Positions 22,904-35,129 of a stretch of DNA of 64,000 bases are shown in pieces. The notes under the pieces are model-generated. The model searched no databases, had not been told where the DNA came from, and saw nothing but the letters and a program-made list of their open reading frames with translations. This DNA is from Heterobilharzia americana (Eukaryota > Platyhelminthes > Trematoda > Strigeidida > Schistosomatidae): positions 13,942,515 to 14,006,514 of the forward strand of contig OX104131.1 in assembly GCA_944470555.2 (NCBI GenBank), given 5' to 3'. The stretch's first letter is position 1. Each line of letters begins with the position of its first letter. The translations under genes were made by a program, and so were the position numbers.

Positions 22904-23121
22904 CTGTATTGTGTTGCAGGCTTCAATGGACCATTGCAGTTATGTGAATTATATTGACATGGGCTATTTTCACCAATTACAAAATATTCATCTGAATAAG
23001 GCTGGTGATTTGTGCTCATTTGATCAGCAGAACGTCGAACACGTGTATTTTCAAATGTCAACGGTGAGTGAACCAGTATTTCCCATGATGCATTCTCATT
23101 TGTATCACGGTTATTGTATGC
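22904..23121 (-). CDS. Exon of FN3 receptor gene: RPTP-like juxtamembrane ectodomain
   Basis: Minus-strand exon of 218 bp, from acceptor 'ttattttgaaag' to donor CAG|GTAAGC, phase 0 to phase 2. Phase 0 matches the donor of the upstream exon at 25833. The segment contains 'YFVIGENSPCQYN' followed by 'CNGPLKPATQYR'. This resembles the [F-x-V-G ... N-G-P-L-x-P-x-T-x-Y] pattern of the ectodomain region between the last FN3 repeat and the membrane in receptor-type tyrosine phosphatases. It also has 'TRVRRSADQ', a furin-type R-X-R-R site (23032-23043), and a sequon in 'NENASW'. The opposite strand is open over the same bases but reads as a shadow. This exon is the best evidence for the type of receptor. 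Confidence 0.65.
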
Positions 23122-24633
23122 CTTTCAAAATAACGGTGAACACAAATTAGTGAGAGAGAAGAACTAGCGAAAATTGCTTACAATCTTTTAGTGATTATAA
23201 TGTGCATAACTGCGGTTTAAAATTCCTTCAGTTAAATGTAATTTTTTTCTACTGTCTATGCTACATGGGAAATTCCCATTTCGATCGAAAACCCGAGGAA
23301 AATATAGTTCGATCAAGAGACTTCTTTTAGTAGTTTGATTGGCAAAGCTGTATGTCTTCAAAAATTAGTAGATTTTGGTAAACATCACCAGTATGCTAGA
23401 CGGTGATATCTGTGGTTACAATCAAGAATACAACATCAACAAACAAAACCTCATATAATAATCGAAGTGTATAAAGAGTGAAGACTGAACAAAGAATGGT
23501 AGGAATCCTGCAACTATTATTGGGTTTGGATACGTGATTGATTAATATGGAAAAAAGATCAGACGTGATTAAGAAAAAGAGAAGTGAACAAGATGAGATA
23601 AAGTGGAAAAAGTGTGTAAAAAGAGAGAACAAGTAGGTGAAGGTTCCTGAATATAGTGGAAGTATAGAAGATAACAAAGAAAATGCGCGGCAGAATCGCT
23701 GTGACGGATTTCGAGCTATATTTTTATGGGTATCTAAGCCTTAATTAGCAGAAGTTACTATGTCTCTGGATAGCCTATGTGTCCTTCTGATGACTCAGGC
23801 TAACAAATAGAGAGATCAGTGACTGCTGCCTTGTCTTGGTTTCGCCTCCTTTAGCTTCTTCCCGAATTGGTCCTCCCTAACTCAGCTCACACCACTTGTC
23901 GAAATAGATGGTGACTTAGTTTGTGAAAGTATCATTTTTCGTCTACTTTTTAAACTCTTGACCTTCATTGATGACGAATCTTGATAGTATTATCATGCAA
24001 CGTATTAGGTGCATTTTAATTGTATAATTTCAGCACAATATGTGCAAACAAAACATTAACTAAAAATTCTTTTTATTATTCCTCAACCTTTTGATTTTGC
24101 TTGGAAGCCCTTTTTCAAGAATATGAATCTAATGTTAAGCTTCCAGATTGATATTTAACTTTAGTAAACAAGGTGACCTCTTGTTCATCCAACTAAATTG
24201 TTGTGTAGAAAAAGGATCAATAGGATTGAGGTGAATGATTTAACAAATGGGTGTGGGGTACTAGTTTCACTGGGAATACCCTCACTTACTGGGATGAAAG
24301 TGACAGCTGACGAAGACCAGATAGTAAAACTGGATTTATTTGCTAGCCACCACCAACGGATCACAACGTGATTAAGCTTCTTCAGGCTATGCAAGTAAGT
24401 TATAAAAAAGTACACTGAGGAATTTCGCTCGACTAATAAACTAACATTGAAGTGATTAATCTTCAGCAGCAGAGTACGAGGAAATTACAATCCAGGTAAT
24501 GTGAATATGTTAGGGATAAACTATATGGAGTGATTTTCACTTAGAGTGTGTGTTCAGCCTTCTCCCTACATTTTATTTGAGACTTCTTATGCTAGTTACT
24601 AATGTTTGCCATGTTTGTGAAATATCCGGTAGG
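23122..24633. other. Intron sequence between juxtamembrane exons
   Basis: AT-rich, with no feature recognised. The minus-strand frame at 23396-23677 is rich in L, F and S from low-complexity sequence and has no supporting splice context. Confidence 0.45.
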
Positions 24634-25090
24634 TCTTGGTTGTATTGTGTTCTCTGAGCTGGGTTGTTTAATTGTGAAGCTTTCATCGTCTTGCTAGACG
24701 ACATCATCGACACTAACTTCAGTATGAAGTGAGTTGTCTATATCTCTCCGTAAATGATTTAGTACCTTGACTTGATAAAGCGGTCTGTGATTTGTTGTTT
24801 CCTTCGATTGTTGTGTCATTGATTGTATAGACTTTCCTGTTGGCTGTTCTTCCGCTTCACCTCTGATTTTTCTGTCGTTTATCAATGACACAACAATCGA
24901 AGGAAACAACAATTCACAGACCAAATCGTCAGAGCAAGCTACTAAATCACTCACGGAGAGATCTTGACAGCTCACTTCATGCTGAAGTTAGTGCTGATGA
25001 TGCCGTCTAGCAAGGTGATGAAAGCTTCACGATTAAACAACCCAGCTCAGAGAACACAATACAACCATGACCATCCACCTGAGCTACAAA
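24634..25090. mobile_element. Head-to-head Penelope-like element termini
   Basis: The left arm (about 24634-24887) is the reverse complement of the Penelope-like 3' region at 46490-46770. The right arm (about 24888-25090) is the same sequence in plus orientation, so the two form a palindrome with no coding sequence between them. Shared blocks include 'acacaacaatcgaaggaaac', 'gctgggttgtttaat' and 'gagaacacaatacaacca'. Penelope-like elements are known for terminal repeats in unusual, including inverted, arrangements. This may be a solo terminal remnant or the end of a self-priming event. Confidence 0.65.
24980..25031 (+). ncRNA. Hammerhead-like motif in Penelope-like terminus
   Basis: Plus strand: 'gttagtg' precedes a core CTGATGA, then a stem-loop and GATGAAA followed by 'gcttcac'. 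Stem I GTG/CAC and the short palindromic stem III AGCT fit a hammerhead with a minimal stem III, a form described for Penelope-like elements. Stem II is poorly paired in this copy. The facing arm (24673-24713) has TCGATGA in place of CTGATGA and is probably dead. Confidence 0.45.
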
Positions 25091-25832
25091 TATTCTCCAT
25101 CATCCAGCAGGTCTTTTCTGTTGACTGCAGAAGAGTATGAACAGATAAGCGAAGCTTCTGCACTGGCCCTCTCTTAGGTTAATTCATGACATAAGTATGA
25201 GGTATTGCTGTAATATAGTGTGCCGGGACTATACAAGTAAAATACACATTATACAATAAACTTGGTGCCCAAATTATAAAAATCCAGACCATAGTTGTTC
25301 CGAATGTCTGGAAGAAGTTGAGCTTGTGATGACGAATCTTAATGACTCAGGGTGGACAGGAAAACCATCAAACCAATGACCTACCTTCACTAAGTATATT
25401 TGATGTACCACTTGACTATATATTTTGATGTTAATAAAAAAATCAGTATATTCTGCTGAAGAAGCTGGATTTTACACAGCGAAATGTTCAGAACTACCTT
25501 GTTTTGATTTTCTAAAGACGCTGGGATTATATTAAAATATATTCTTATATTGGTGCTCAAATGTTTCCAAACAATTAAGTCCCTTATTTGTCATGATACT
25601 TTCAAGTGGTGTTATAACACTTAGAATTAGGTCTTTGTTGTCACTTCATGTATTTGTCTTTTTTTTTCAGTTTTCAACTTATATGATGATCTGGGGGGGG
25701 GGGAGAAACTTCAGCTGTTAAGCAGTAATATCAGTTCCTATGTTCATAATACTAATCTCTTACCGTTTTTTCAAGGCAGACTTGTTCTGCAGTTGTTAAC
25801 TGGGTATGATAAAAGAAACTGAGATCACTTAC
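25091..25832. other. Intron sequence with poly-G run
   Basis: No gene or repeat family is recognised apart from a run of 11 G at 25693-25703. Confidence 0.45.
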
Positions 25833-26089
25833 CGGTTCTATTAAACTGATTTCAGACGTATTATTGTATTGTATGCGCTTTGTACAACCTTCAGAACAAT
25901 AAATATCATCCTTATCTTTGGTGGGTCGTAATACAAGTGAGACAATACATACTTTTGGTATATGATTATTTAACTGGGATAATGGCAGGTATAGTATAAT
26001 CATACTGTCTTGTTTAATGTGATTGGTTTTTGATGATGGAGAATTTAGCATCATATTTGAAATCTGATTGATACTATCACGTTCAATAG
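25833..26089 (-). CDS. Exon of FN3 receptor gene: membrane-proximal ectodomain
   Basis: Minus-strand exon of 257 bp. A strong acceptor 'cttttcttatatcatag' opens it in phase 1, matching the phase-1 donor of the last FN3 exon (31232); the joined codon is G|CT, Ala. A consensus donor CCG|GTAAGT closes it in phase 0, matching the next exon at 23121. The segment 'SMIILYLPLSQLNNHIPKVC' followed by 'IVSLVLRP' resembles the hydrophobic [LP...NxPI...IxV] block that follows the FN3 repeats in receptor tyrosine phosphatases. A Cys pair in 'YCSEGCTKR' and a sequon in 'NNTSE' suit an extracellular location. The domain itself is not named. Confidence 0.6.
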
Positions 26090-29000
26090 CTATGATATAA
26101 GAAAAGAGTAGAAAATAACAGACAGTAAACTATTTAAAAATAAACAAAACCATTTAGACGCAAAAGAGTAGATCAGCTCACAAAAAAAAATCAAACGGTT
26201 ATTCTGGTAAGTGGAATCGATCCACTAAGTGTTGCCATCAGCGAATGTTATGAATTATTCATTCGGATAACATATATGAAGTAGTAGCATTATCAGTTAT
26301 AACGTTACAGCAACTTCATTGCGCAAAGTGGCGAGAGTTCGGTCAGGCAGAAATTCCTGAAAACTGTTTTTAGCCAGCTATAATAAATGAAGACATATCA
26401 GTATGACATATCTTCGCAATTCTACCGTGGATCAACTCCTGAGACTGGATAACATAGTATTTTGTACTCTGTGGCTACCAACTGTTGTTTGGCATGTGAG
26501 AAAACGTTGATGTCAAGAAATTTTTAAGTGGCGCTGAAGACGATTTCTAGAATGCAACTCATCGTTTCCTTCAAACGAACTTAGATTCCATAATACCTTT
26601 ATCTGAACGTCAATTTTGTGAACTATGGATACTTTGCAATGATTATAAATTTTATCAAGATGCAAATTTAGTATGGTTAACTGCTTTACTCAAGCAGCAT
26701 CTTTTTTACAAGTGTTTACTTATATTTAAGCACACTTCTGGTACTACCAAATGAGACACTGCATCAGTTACTACTAACAACTGAGCTAATAATTTCCATA
26801 ATAAGGAAACTATGGTGCTTAATATAAGTATAGAAGAACGTAAGTTCAGAAACCGATGAAAGAAATTCCTGCCACGTTTTCTAATCTATAACACCCATCC
26901 ATTTCATAGAACTTAACACGTATTTTGACGTGTACAAACTTTACGGTGAAAGTGTTCTATGCAACTTCTTTTTCCTATGTGTCGTATATCTCTAAAATCA
27001 GAGGTATTTGACAATGATTTCTCAAGAGCTTTCATAAATAGTTTCCTACTTTATGAATGTTAACAGAAAATCCAGTGGTAGTACGTCTAGATTCCTATTT
27101 TCATTGTTTGGAATTGAGTTCGAACGATCCCGCTTATTTTTAGGAAGATAAAAGGTAGTAAGTCAAGTACGATGAACTTTTTTTGATGAAAATGAAAATC
27201 TGTGCCTAAAAAGAATTTTATTTGAAACTTTTTCAGGTTTACTGAACTACAGTTCTTGGTCTATTTAACTTGCGTCATCACCATCTTAAAAAGCCTCAGC
27301 GCTAGAGTACGATAGATGGAAGTGCCAACCTGTTCTCGACATGAGTTAAAAATATGCTGTTTGGTTGGAGTACACTAAACTTTTTTAAGTACCCATTAGC
27401 CTGAGGAACCTATGATAGAACCAGTTAATTTACTGGCTATCTTAATGAACCATAGTGTCTGAAAAACATGATATCTATCCTGGTGACTAAAACCAAGGTG
27501 ATAAGAAGACTCGAACCTTAAATTCTTTTTATGGGTATTTATCAACAAGGCGTATCTGTAATTTTAATGAAACTCAAGCTTTCTTGAAGATTCAAATCTA
27601 AATCAGTATGTGATAAAGTTTAAAACTATGAGGGAACATGAGTCACCCGAAGATTGCAAATGTACCTCGCTAATGAATACTGGTAAGTATAAAAAATCTA
27701 TCAAAACAGTACCCGACCGATTTATTTCTAGCACCTAACATTGAAATGTAGTGCTCCGTAGTTTTCCACCAGTTAGCTAATTGGCCACGCTATCAATGTG
27801 ATCGACAGACTAAACTTTTGGCACTTAGGAAATGACAGCCATATTTATTACCATTCAATAGTTAATTCATGTAGATAATATTTCAGCTTGCTATCATGTT
27901 GTTCGTTATATATTTTGTAATGTTACACCCACGTCTTACGTGATATACTGATTATATAATATTCTGGATTGTTACGCGGTGAAACTTAGTAAACTGAAAA
28001 CATTGAGATGAATCACTACAACTAAAGTAACTTGAGTAGGTGAATCTTTCAAAGAATATTTTTGTAATGACATTGTCTTCACAACAGTTGAAACTTTTGC
28101 CTACCACAAAAAACAACACTTCACTGGTTGTTTAATAATGACATTTGTATTTTGAATATAAGTAAATTACTTATCTGACTAAATATTATGAATTCTTTCC
28201 CCCTGTACTGTATCTCTTCTCACAGGCGTAATTGCTTCATTTTAATTAGAATCAGTAAAAATTTATTACTTTTGACATTTGTTCTGCTCATGTACTTCAG
28301 TGGAAGACATTAACTAATGTTCATTATTATCTCCATCTGATCATATCACATCTGAATCCAGTCTATAGATCAACATTCACAATCGTTTTTTCTTTTTGGT
28401 CTTCATAAATGAGCAGATTCAGTGAGTCAAATTTACGATATCAACACAAACCCATGAGACCTGATATCATAGTTGACCTTATTTGGTGTTACATAGCCCT
28501 AGTAATAACAATCAAAACTTGATCTATAAACTTCAGTTACTGACTGTCCAATGGTCAGTGTGTCTGATCACCTCAGAAATTCTACAGATATCATATCGTT
28601 TCCGAACTCTAGTGTTCGTACGAAGGAATCTTTTATGCTCACATTCTTTTTTAGCTATTTCAATAGTTGGTATTTTCGCTATTGATGTTACCCTCCAGAG
28701 CAAATGATCATTTGAGAGCATAATGAACCTGGGAATCGCTGGGCTTTGAATGTTGGAATATAGATAAGATATTAGTTTATGACTGTTTCAAGTATTTCTC
28801 ATATTTTGTAGAAAAACAAAGTGAAAAATCTTGAGGTTTGGCGTAGAGCAATGGGGAAATATTTCAAGTCAATCTAAGGAGTTATGAACCTTTAGCCACC
28901 AAGGTAACTGTGATGCTTTGAGAATGACAACAAAACCCCAACCTTAAATTAGGATTAGATGAAAAGAAAGAAAAAGGCAGCTAGTTGAATTCAGTGAACA

Positions 29001-31231
29001 ACTCTCTAAAGCTCTTACTTTTGGTCTCGATGATTAGAGAACCCATAAGCAGTCTGGGTAATGTCCTTAAAATAAGAATGAGAATTAATATTTAGAGACT
29101 ATAGGGGATATGGTTCGAAACTCACTGTAATGGGATATTTGAATGAACTATCCATGATTTTTCAAAATGTGAAGATTGTACTAGTCTTTCATAATTCTCC
29201 TCTTTTGAATTACGTTTATCTATTTCAACACTGTCTGTTTTCGATACTATTTCTACGCTGATAGACTATTAAGTATAGAGTTCGTTCTATAAGAATTTTG
29301 TGTTGTGACACAGAATGTCAATACTACCAAATACTTTAATTAGGATTTATAGTTTCCACTAACACTTACTACTCGAAATCCTTTTAATATGAAATAAAAT
29401 GATATCCGATAGAATGAAAGTAAGGTTTTCATTCCGAAGACGTGAAATATATGCATTCTAATTGACACTGGATTTCTGAAACGCTCATATAAATAGCCAT
29501 TATTGAATTCAAGAGATTATTAAACAAGAAACTAATAGTTGAAGGGCATGAAATCTCTCGAATTTTTGAATTAGCCTGACTGATTGTGGATCTATTGTTG
29601 AATTTTAAGACTTCGCCAAGAATTTAACTGTAAATTCTGAACAATTTAACAAAACGTTAATTATGATAATTTGGTTGGTTGTGGCTGGCAGAAGAATCCA
29701 GGACACGCATTTGTCAATAAATAGTAATCTAATAGAACATTGAAATCTCATCAGCGTCAACAAAATGTTGACAACGTTCAAAAGGAATAACATTTAAGTA
29801 AATATCCCCTTTGACGAAACGATTGTAGTTTGAGAATCAGATCAACAGATTTAGCTGTATGGTATAACAATCAGCAGGCATACGAATTAAATTTAAAACC
29901 TAGATACTTTTTCCACCATTAATATACATGTTACACCTTGACTTACTTGGTTCTTACCAATAGCCATTTATATGAATAAAGCAGTCGGTTTTCTGTTTCT
30001 ATCAGTTCTGTTAATATTGTTCAGCAGAGGATTCCTATTTATCTTAGTATACATCTATGTATGTATGCATATCTGTGTTTATATGCATAATACTATAAAG
30101 TTAATGCATTATATAATAGCTGATGATAGTATCTTACTACAAAGACCTGAAGAAGGTAATATTAGGCATCGCATCAAAGGTCGCCTACTTAGAAGTAGGT
30201 TATAATCCCGCCGCCACTTGTTATATTCTTGTAGTGACTTGATATAGCCTGAATTATGAACATATAGGACATTCAAAGCTAGAAAGGTCTGGAAACAGTC
30301 AGTGTCACAGTAAGTCGATATAAACCCTTATCTTTTGTACAAATGTTTGGTGTTATAATGCATCTTCGTTATATTACCACCTTTCGCGCTAATCGTTTAA
30401 AGTATGTGGCCAACAGTGGGTGGAATCTGAAGGTTCTTGTTCAAACGTCCACACACGTATATATATAACTATATCAAGTACTCACTACAAGTGAGAAAAA
30501 GGTTATAAAAGGTGGAGAAGAGTAAAAAAAATCACAACACTTTCCAATAAAAAATCGTTACTACTATTCCAACGGTATGAGGAAAGAATGGAAGCAGAAA
30601 CATAGATAATCAAAGGGGTTCAAAGTTCTCGTAAGAACAATAAATCAGTCATATATAGGTGGATGCTTCGACAAAAATCTTCAGGTTCCACCCTTAATGG
30701 TCGCCCAGTTTCTTGATAAATAGAAAAGGCGGTAATATAAAAGATGTATTACAACATCAACAGTATATACAAACACAATGGTTTATAAACATTTACAATG
30801 GCCTTGGCTATTTCCAAGCCTTTCCAGATATGAATTCGATTGGTTTTTTATCGTATCAACTTATTCGATATTCACACTGTGATTCATTTGACTTCTTCCG
30901 AAACCTCGAAATAAAACTATTGGTTGCAACAGGCTTCTGGGATTTACGGTTGATAGTTCCAGTAATCTTACAACACATTATATTACTTCTGTTATCTTAC
31001 CACCTCTTCCATTTATTGAGAAAAAAGGAGGAACCATCAAGGGGTGAAGTCAAAAGGCTATTTTTTAAATGTCCACATCTATATAGTTTAGGTCAGATGA
31101 AGTAGTCATTACCAGTATACAACAAGTAACATCAGTGTTATAGTAAAGTAGAACACCAAGAACACGAGTAACAATAGATCAATGACTAATTGATTTTTGT
31201 TAACTGAAGAAAGAGAAAATTTTCCACTAAC
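26090..31231. other. Intron of FN3 receptor gene
   Basis: 5142 bp between two phase-compatible exons. Apart from a SINE fragment at 29670-29720, nothing recognisable was seen. The plus-strand frame at 30713-31105 (130 codons) has no motif. Confidence 0.5.
29670..29720 (-). mobile_element. Short Smα-like SINE 3' fragment
   Basis: Resembles the reverse complement of the SINE 3' end ('ggctggcagaagaatccagg' followed by 'acacgcatttgtc'). The match ends inside the hammerhead region. Confidence 0.4.
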
Positions 31232-31534
31232 CCTCTGGATAGGTGTGTACTGAAATCTCTATTGATTTTGTGCTACTTATTTGATGAATCATATCTGAAC
31301 ATTCTACATATAAATTATACCATGTATCCGGATAAAGATTGTCTACAACCAACTGTGTCGCTAATAGGCCAGCTTCATATTTCATTGGTTTTTGTGTATA
31401 ATTATGCATAGACTTTATGAATACATAATAAGATTCATTTCCAAATGTAGAGTTCTGTAATGATCGATTCCAGTTCACAGTGAATCCATATGCATTGACA
31501 TTAGAAACAGTTAAATTGACTGGCGGTTTGAGAT
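31232..31534 (-). CDS. FN3 domain exon 9 (last FN3 repeat in window)
   Basis: 303-bp minus-strand exon, phase 1-1, from acceptor 'atcaaacatttcag' to donor GG|GTTAGT. It encodes one whole FN3 domain of 101 residues: the start 'LKPPVNLTVSNVNAYGFTV' with 'VNWNRS', the strand-E/F pattern 'LYPDTWYNLYVEC', and the end 'VHTYPE'. It lacks the extra Cys pair that the other domains here carry and has several N-glycosylation sequons ('NLT', 'NRS', 'NST', 'NES', 'NYT'). In the protein it follows the domain at 34827-35129 and precedes the membrane-proximal exon at 25833-26089. FN3 domains in receptor ectodomains mediate binding or act as spacers. Confidence 0.88.
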
Positions 31535-32284
31535 CTGAAATGTTTGATAAAAAAATATAGATTGAGAGATAATATTGTCAAGTTTGCCATATTATACCAC
31601 ATGATCAGTTTACCAATTGAGCTTCATGCATTATTGTGTTACAATATATTACACCATAAAAAATAAGCTGGTTATAGTCAACCAATAATTTCTTTCAACT
31701 TTTGTAACCAGAGTCTTAAATAACAAGTGAAAAATATATTGCTAGTATTAGTATTTCTGCGATTTACTATTGATTATAAGTATTTGCTTCAGGATTACTG
31801 TCCAAATGACGTTAATTTCGATTGGTTGACGGCATGAATCCCAAGTAATTCTCAATTATAGTGAAAGTTACAGGTTCACTACAAAGTTACTTATTTCTAA
31901 GTTGTTCTTTTTAAGAGATACATTACATAAGAATACAGTAACTTAAAAATAGGCTTGTTTTTGAGTTGTCATTTCGTTATGACCGCTGAACACCATAGTG
32001 ACAAATGTCATATGTAATTGACTCTTTTTCCTCAAGTTTGGTGACCGCCCACTGGATAGAAGACAAGAGAATTGCTGGCAGTCGTTTTATCTGGTTAACC
32101 ACAGTCCTAGTTCCCCTTATAATTCACAGCTCTTGTGTTTACAAACTTCACAGAAATGATAATTTAAAATTGTGTTTTATTCTGTTTTATTGTGTGAAAT
32201 ATACCCATCAGGATATGAAAGCAGAAAAAATACTTCATCGAAAAGTCTCTTTTCGACGCAAACTACTACTACTACTACTACTAC
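31535..32284. other. Intron sequence with (CTA)n repeat
   Basis: AT-rich, with no gene seen. A (CTA)n microsatellite at about 32260-32286 borders the Penelope-like remnant that follows. Confidence 0.5.
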
Positions 32285-33350
32285 TAGCAGACTGCTTTAT
32301 GACCCGTTTTGTGGACGGACCCCTGAAATCAACGACTGAACGTTTTCAACTGTACAAAAGGTACATAGGCGATACTTCTATTATTTGTGATCATCACTAT
32401 GATTTGAATTATGTTCTACAAATATTCAATAACTGCCACTCAGCAATTAGAACCACCCTTGAGATCCAAAACCGATCGAAAATTCACTTTTTTGATGTAG
32501 AGCTGACAACAACAACAACTGATGGGATGTTAGGTACATCAATTCATAGAAGACCAATCTGGAATGGTCAGCTGGCGAACTTTAATAGCTGGGTCCCTAT
32601 AAGTCCTCATTAAAATATGATCATATCTCTTGCTACTCGCATTAGGCAAATCTGCAGTCCCGATGTGTTAAAAGGGAAAGTTTCTGTTCTTAAGAGCACC
32701 TTGATTAAACCGCATTCCCACTACGATTCACAGAAAAACACATCAAGCCTAAAACTCGCAAAGATAACCTTACCACCGTGCCAAAAGAACACCTAGTATG
32801 AATCTAAACTTCAAAGGTGACTCTGCCTCTGAGACTCTAAAAAGGAGCATATAAAACGCTCCAAAGAGAACATTCTTTGCGTCATCGCTGAGACTAGTAT
32901 TCTGTTGTCACCTAAAGATTTATAATAACTAAAAACAGTAACGTTTGCATCTGAGCACTTCTGTGTGCATGTATTAGTTCACCTGCTGTTATGGAGCCAG
33001 GTATATATGTCGTTCGATGCGACTGTTATCCAAAAGCTACCATGAGCTCTATCCCGCTTGGTTACAAAGAGGTAACAATGGAGCCATAAGAAGTGGTATA
33101 ATTGAACATATCGTGAACACGAATCACCCTATCTCAAGAACCCCATCGTTCAAAGTCATCTTTAAAGTGAAAAGAAACCTCCCAAAGGCTGTTTTCTTAT
33201 TCTCTGCATCGCCGAAGCTATTGCCATTCATGTGGAGAAACCTTAACTGCGTGCACAAAAGAAGATTGTTCAACTCCTTCTCCTCTCATAGTCTTAGTTT
33301 TCAGTCTGCTCTACCATCTCCTCTTTTCCTTTTCATTTTTTTGTTTCGAC
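32285..33350 (+). pseudogene. Penelope-like element remnant (RT C-terminal part and GIY-YIG)
   Basis: The plus strand encodes 'ADCFMTRFVDGPLKS', 'LYKRYIGDTSIICD' (the catalytic YxDD position, here IGD) and 'IHFFDVEL', all characteristic of Penelope-like reverse transcriptases. After several frame breaks, 'GAIRSGIIEHIVNTNHPI' and 'FKVKRNLPKAV' mark the C-terminal endonuclease region. Stops and frameshifts between about 32613 and 33017 make it non-functional. It lies in an intron of the FN3 gene on the opposite strand. The sequence differs clearly from the remnant at 44612-46770, so at least two lineages are present. Confidence 0.8.
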
Positions 33351-34826
33351 AGTAATCACTTCTAAAGTAAACTCATACTCCTTTTATTTGCTATGCTCTG
33401 TCTGATCGAAGTTCGGTTTCCAATTATGTCGTCATGTCACAAAAATTCTTGTCCAGACTTGTTGTGCCTGATATTCACTATTCATCAGTTTTTGGGTTTT
33501 CGATTTTAATGACAGCTCGTTTATTGACACTATTTGTGTTGCCGTGCTTGACAAACCATTTTTAACCATCACATTCTTACGCTAAAAAATGTATAAATTT
33601 GCGATTGTACAGCTTTGAAAATGAAATCACCGAAGAGACTGTGCTGAGATACTCGTTCTTCTTTCATAATCTGTTTTACTTTTGTATATTTTTAAACCAT
33701 AACAGTTTATTGGTGTACTAATAAAATCATGAAAAGTGGTCAGAATGTTTACCTCATGCAGACTAAAAAGGTGAAACATGTACAGCCAATCTCATTACTT
33801 AGAGAATAAGCTTCACCAGAAAAGTTTGTCAGATAATCACCTATGAATGTTGTTTTCATAATCACTTTCAGTTTTACTGATAATTCTGAACAAAAAATCA
33901 AAAGACGCAATATACAAAAGTGAATGAGAATTAAGGTGTACTGTTTCGAAAAAAATAGTATAAGTGTCCTTCATGTGTGTTCCATGTATGGCTCCAGCCA
34001 AGCCTTATATTTCACAACCAGTTTCCAAGACTGTCCCATGATTATTAAGGTTTACACTGACTTGTAGGTTGTCTGGAAATGCATTAAGAGTAAATTTGGA
34101 AATTTTGTATATTTTTGAATAGCTCCTGGTTTAAATCTGTCTGTTTTAACATAAAGCTTATACAAATAAACAAAAAAACTTTAAAATACCAAGTACTGTA
34201 AGAGGTATTTGTTATGCCTGTTTTGTATAACACATTAACCAGGTTTATTCAGTTAAAAAAGTAACCACTTTTGTAGAAGTTAGTCTGTCAGCGTCAGATA
34301 CAGTGTTACTTCCAGTTTCTAGTTCCTTTGAAGTTAAATATACATTATTCGGTCTTTACCAGTCTACGGAGCCTCTCTTTTGAATATAAATGGCATTGAA
34401 CAACAATTTATCATTTTTCATGTACTCTCGTAACCAGTGGTCACTTAATAGTAATTTACAAGAAAAAAAATGGTTTAACATGAGTTTCTTATTACATATA
34501 GAAACAACAGCCTTCAGATCTACCTTTCACTAGTCATTTGATTCCTAAGAAATAAAAAAAATGCCTTAAACAGTGAATAAATACTATATATATTTCAAGG
34601 CTTTTCTTGAAGGAAACTTGGTCTTGATTCTGTTGTATTAACCAACCGCATATTAGTGTATTGTCTAGTAACTTTTCTTAAAACTTCACCGTTTGTTTAT
34701 TAGTTGTAGACATTTTCAGGGTTTTTCGGGATACCCTAAGGGACCTAGACAAAAATATCACATCCCATAATAAAAATGAAACGAAATAAATCAAAGTGAC
34801 CAATATAAAAATATCTCAAAACATAC
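33351..34826. other. Intron sequence
   Basis: No gene or repeat family is recognised. Confidence 0.5.
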
Positions 34827-35129
34827 GGTATGGATTTGTACGAACCAGAAGGAGTTTTGTAGCATCACTGTGTTTACCGTAAACACAGTCAACTGATTTC
34901 ATATATACAGTATAATTTATTCCAGGTATCAGAGATGTCATAGTGAATTCACTTCGTCCACTGCACTCCTTGAACTGTATAAAGTCATCGTTTATATTAA
35001 ATAAGGGTCGACTGAAAATTAAGTAACAAATATTCATGAATGCTGTATCTTGTTCTGGCACAGACCAAGTAAGAGTTAACTGATTTGGTTTGATATCGGT
35101 AATAGTAACATTTTCTGGCGGGAAAGGTT
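34827..35129 (-). CDS. FN3 domain exon 8
   Basis: 303-bp minus-strand exon, phase 1-1, from acceptor 'tttcacttcaag' to donor ACC|GTATGT. One FN3 domain of 101 residues: 'PPENVTITDIKPNQLTLTW', a strand-C region 'NICYLIF', then 'LIPGINYTVYMKSVDCVYG'. The Cys in 'NICYLIF' and in 'KECSGRS' occupy the same positions as the Cys pair of the tandem-array domains. The exon follows the domain at 48515-48814 across an intron of about 13.4 kb full of retroelement remnants. The phase and length match the other FN3 exons, which supports the model. Confidence 0.9.

Noticed and set aside
22911..23150. Plus-strand 79-codon frame with acceptor-like and donor-like ends
   Set aside because: The minus strand over the same bases encodes an RPTP-like segment with matching phase to its neighbours. 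The plus frame is its shadow.
23396..23677. 93-codon minus-strand hydrophobic frame as a membrane exon
   Set aside because: Leu/Phe/Ser low complexity, wrong side of the juxtamembrane exon at 22904-23121, and no matching splice phase.
30713..31105. 130-codon plus-strand frame
   Set aside because: No recognisable domain and AT-rich composition; it lies in an intron of the minus-strand gene next to exon 9.
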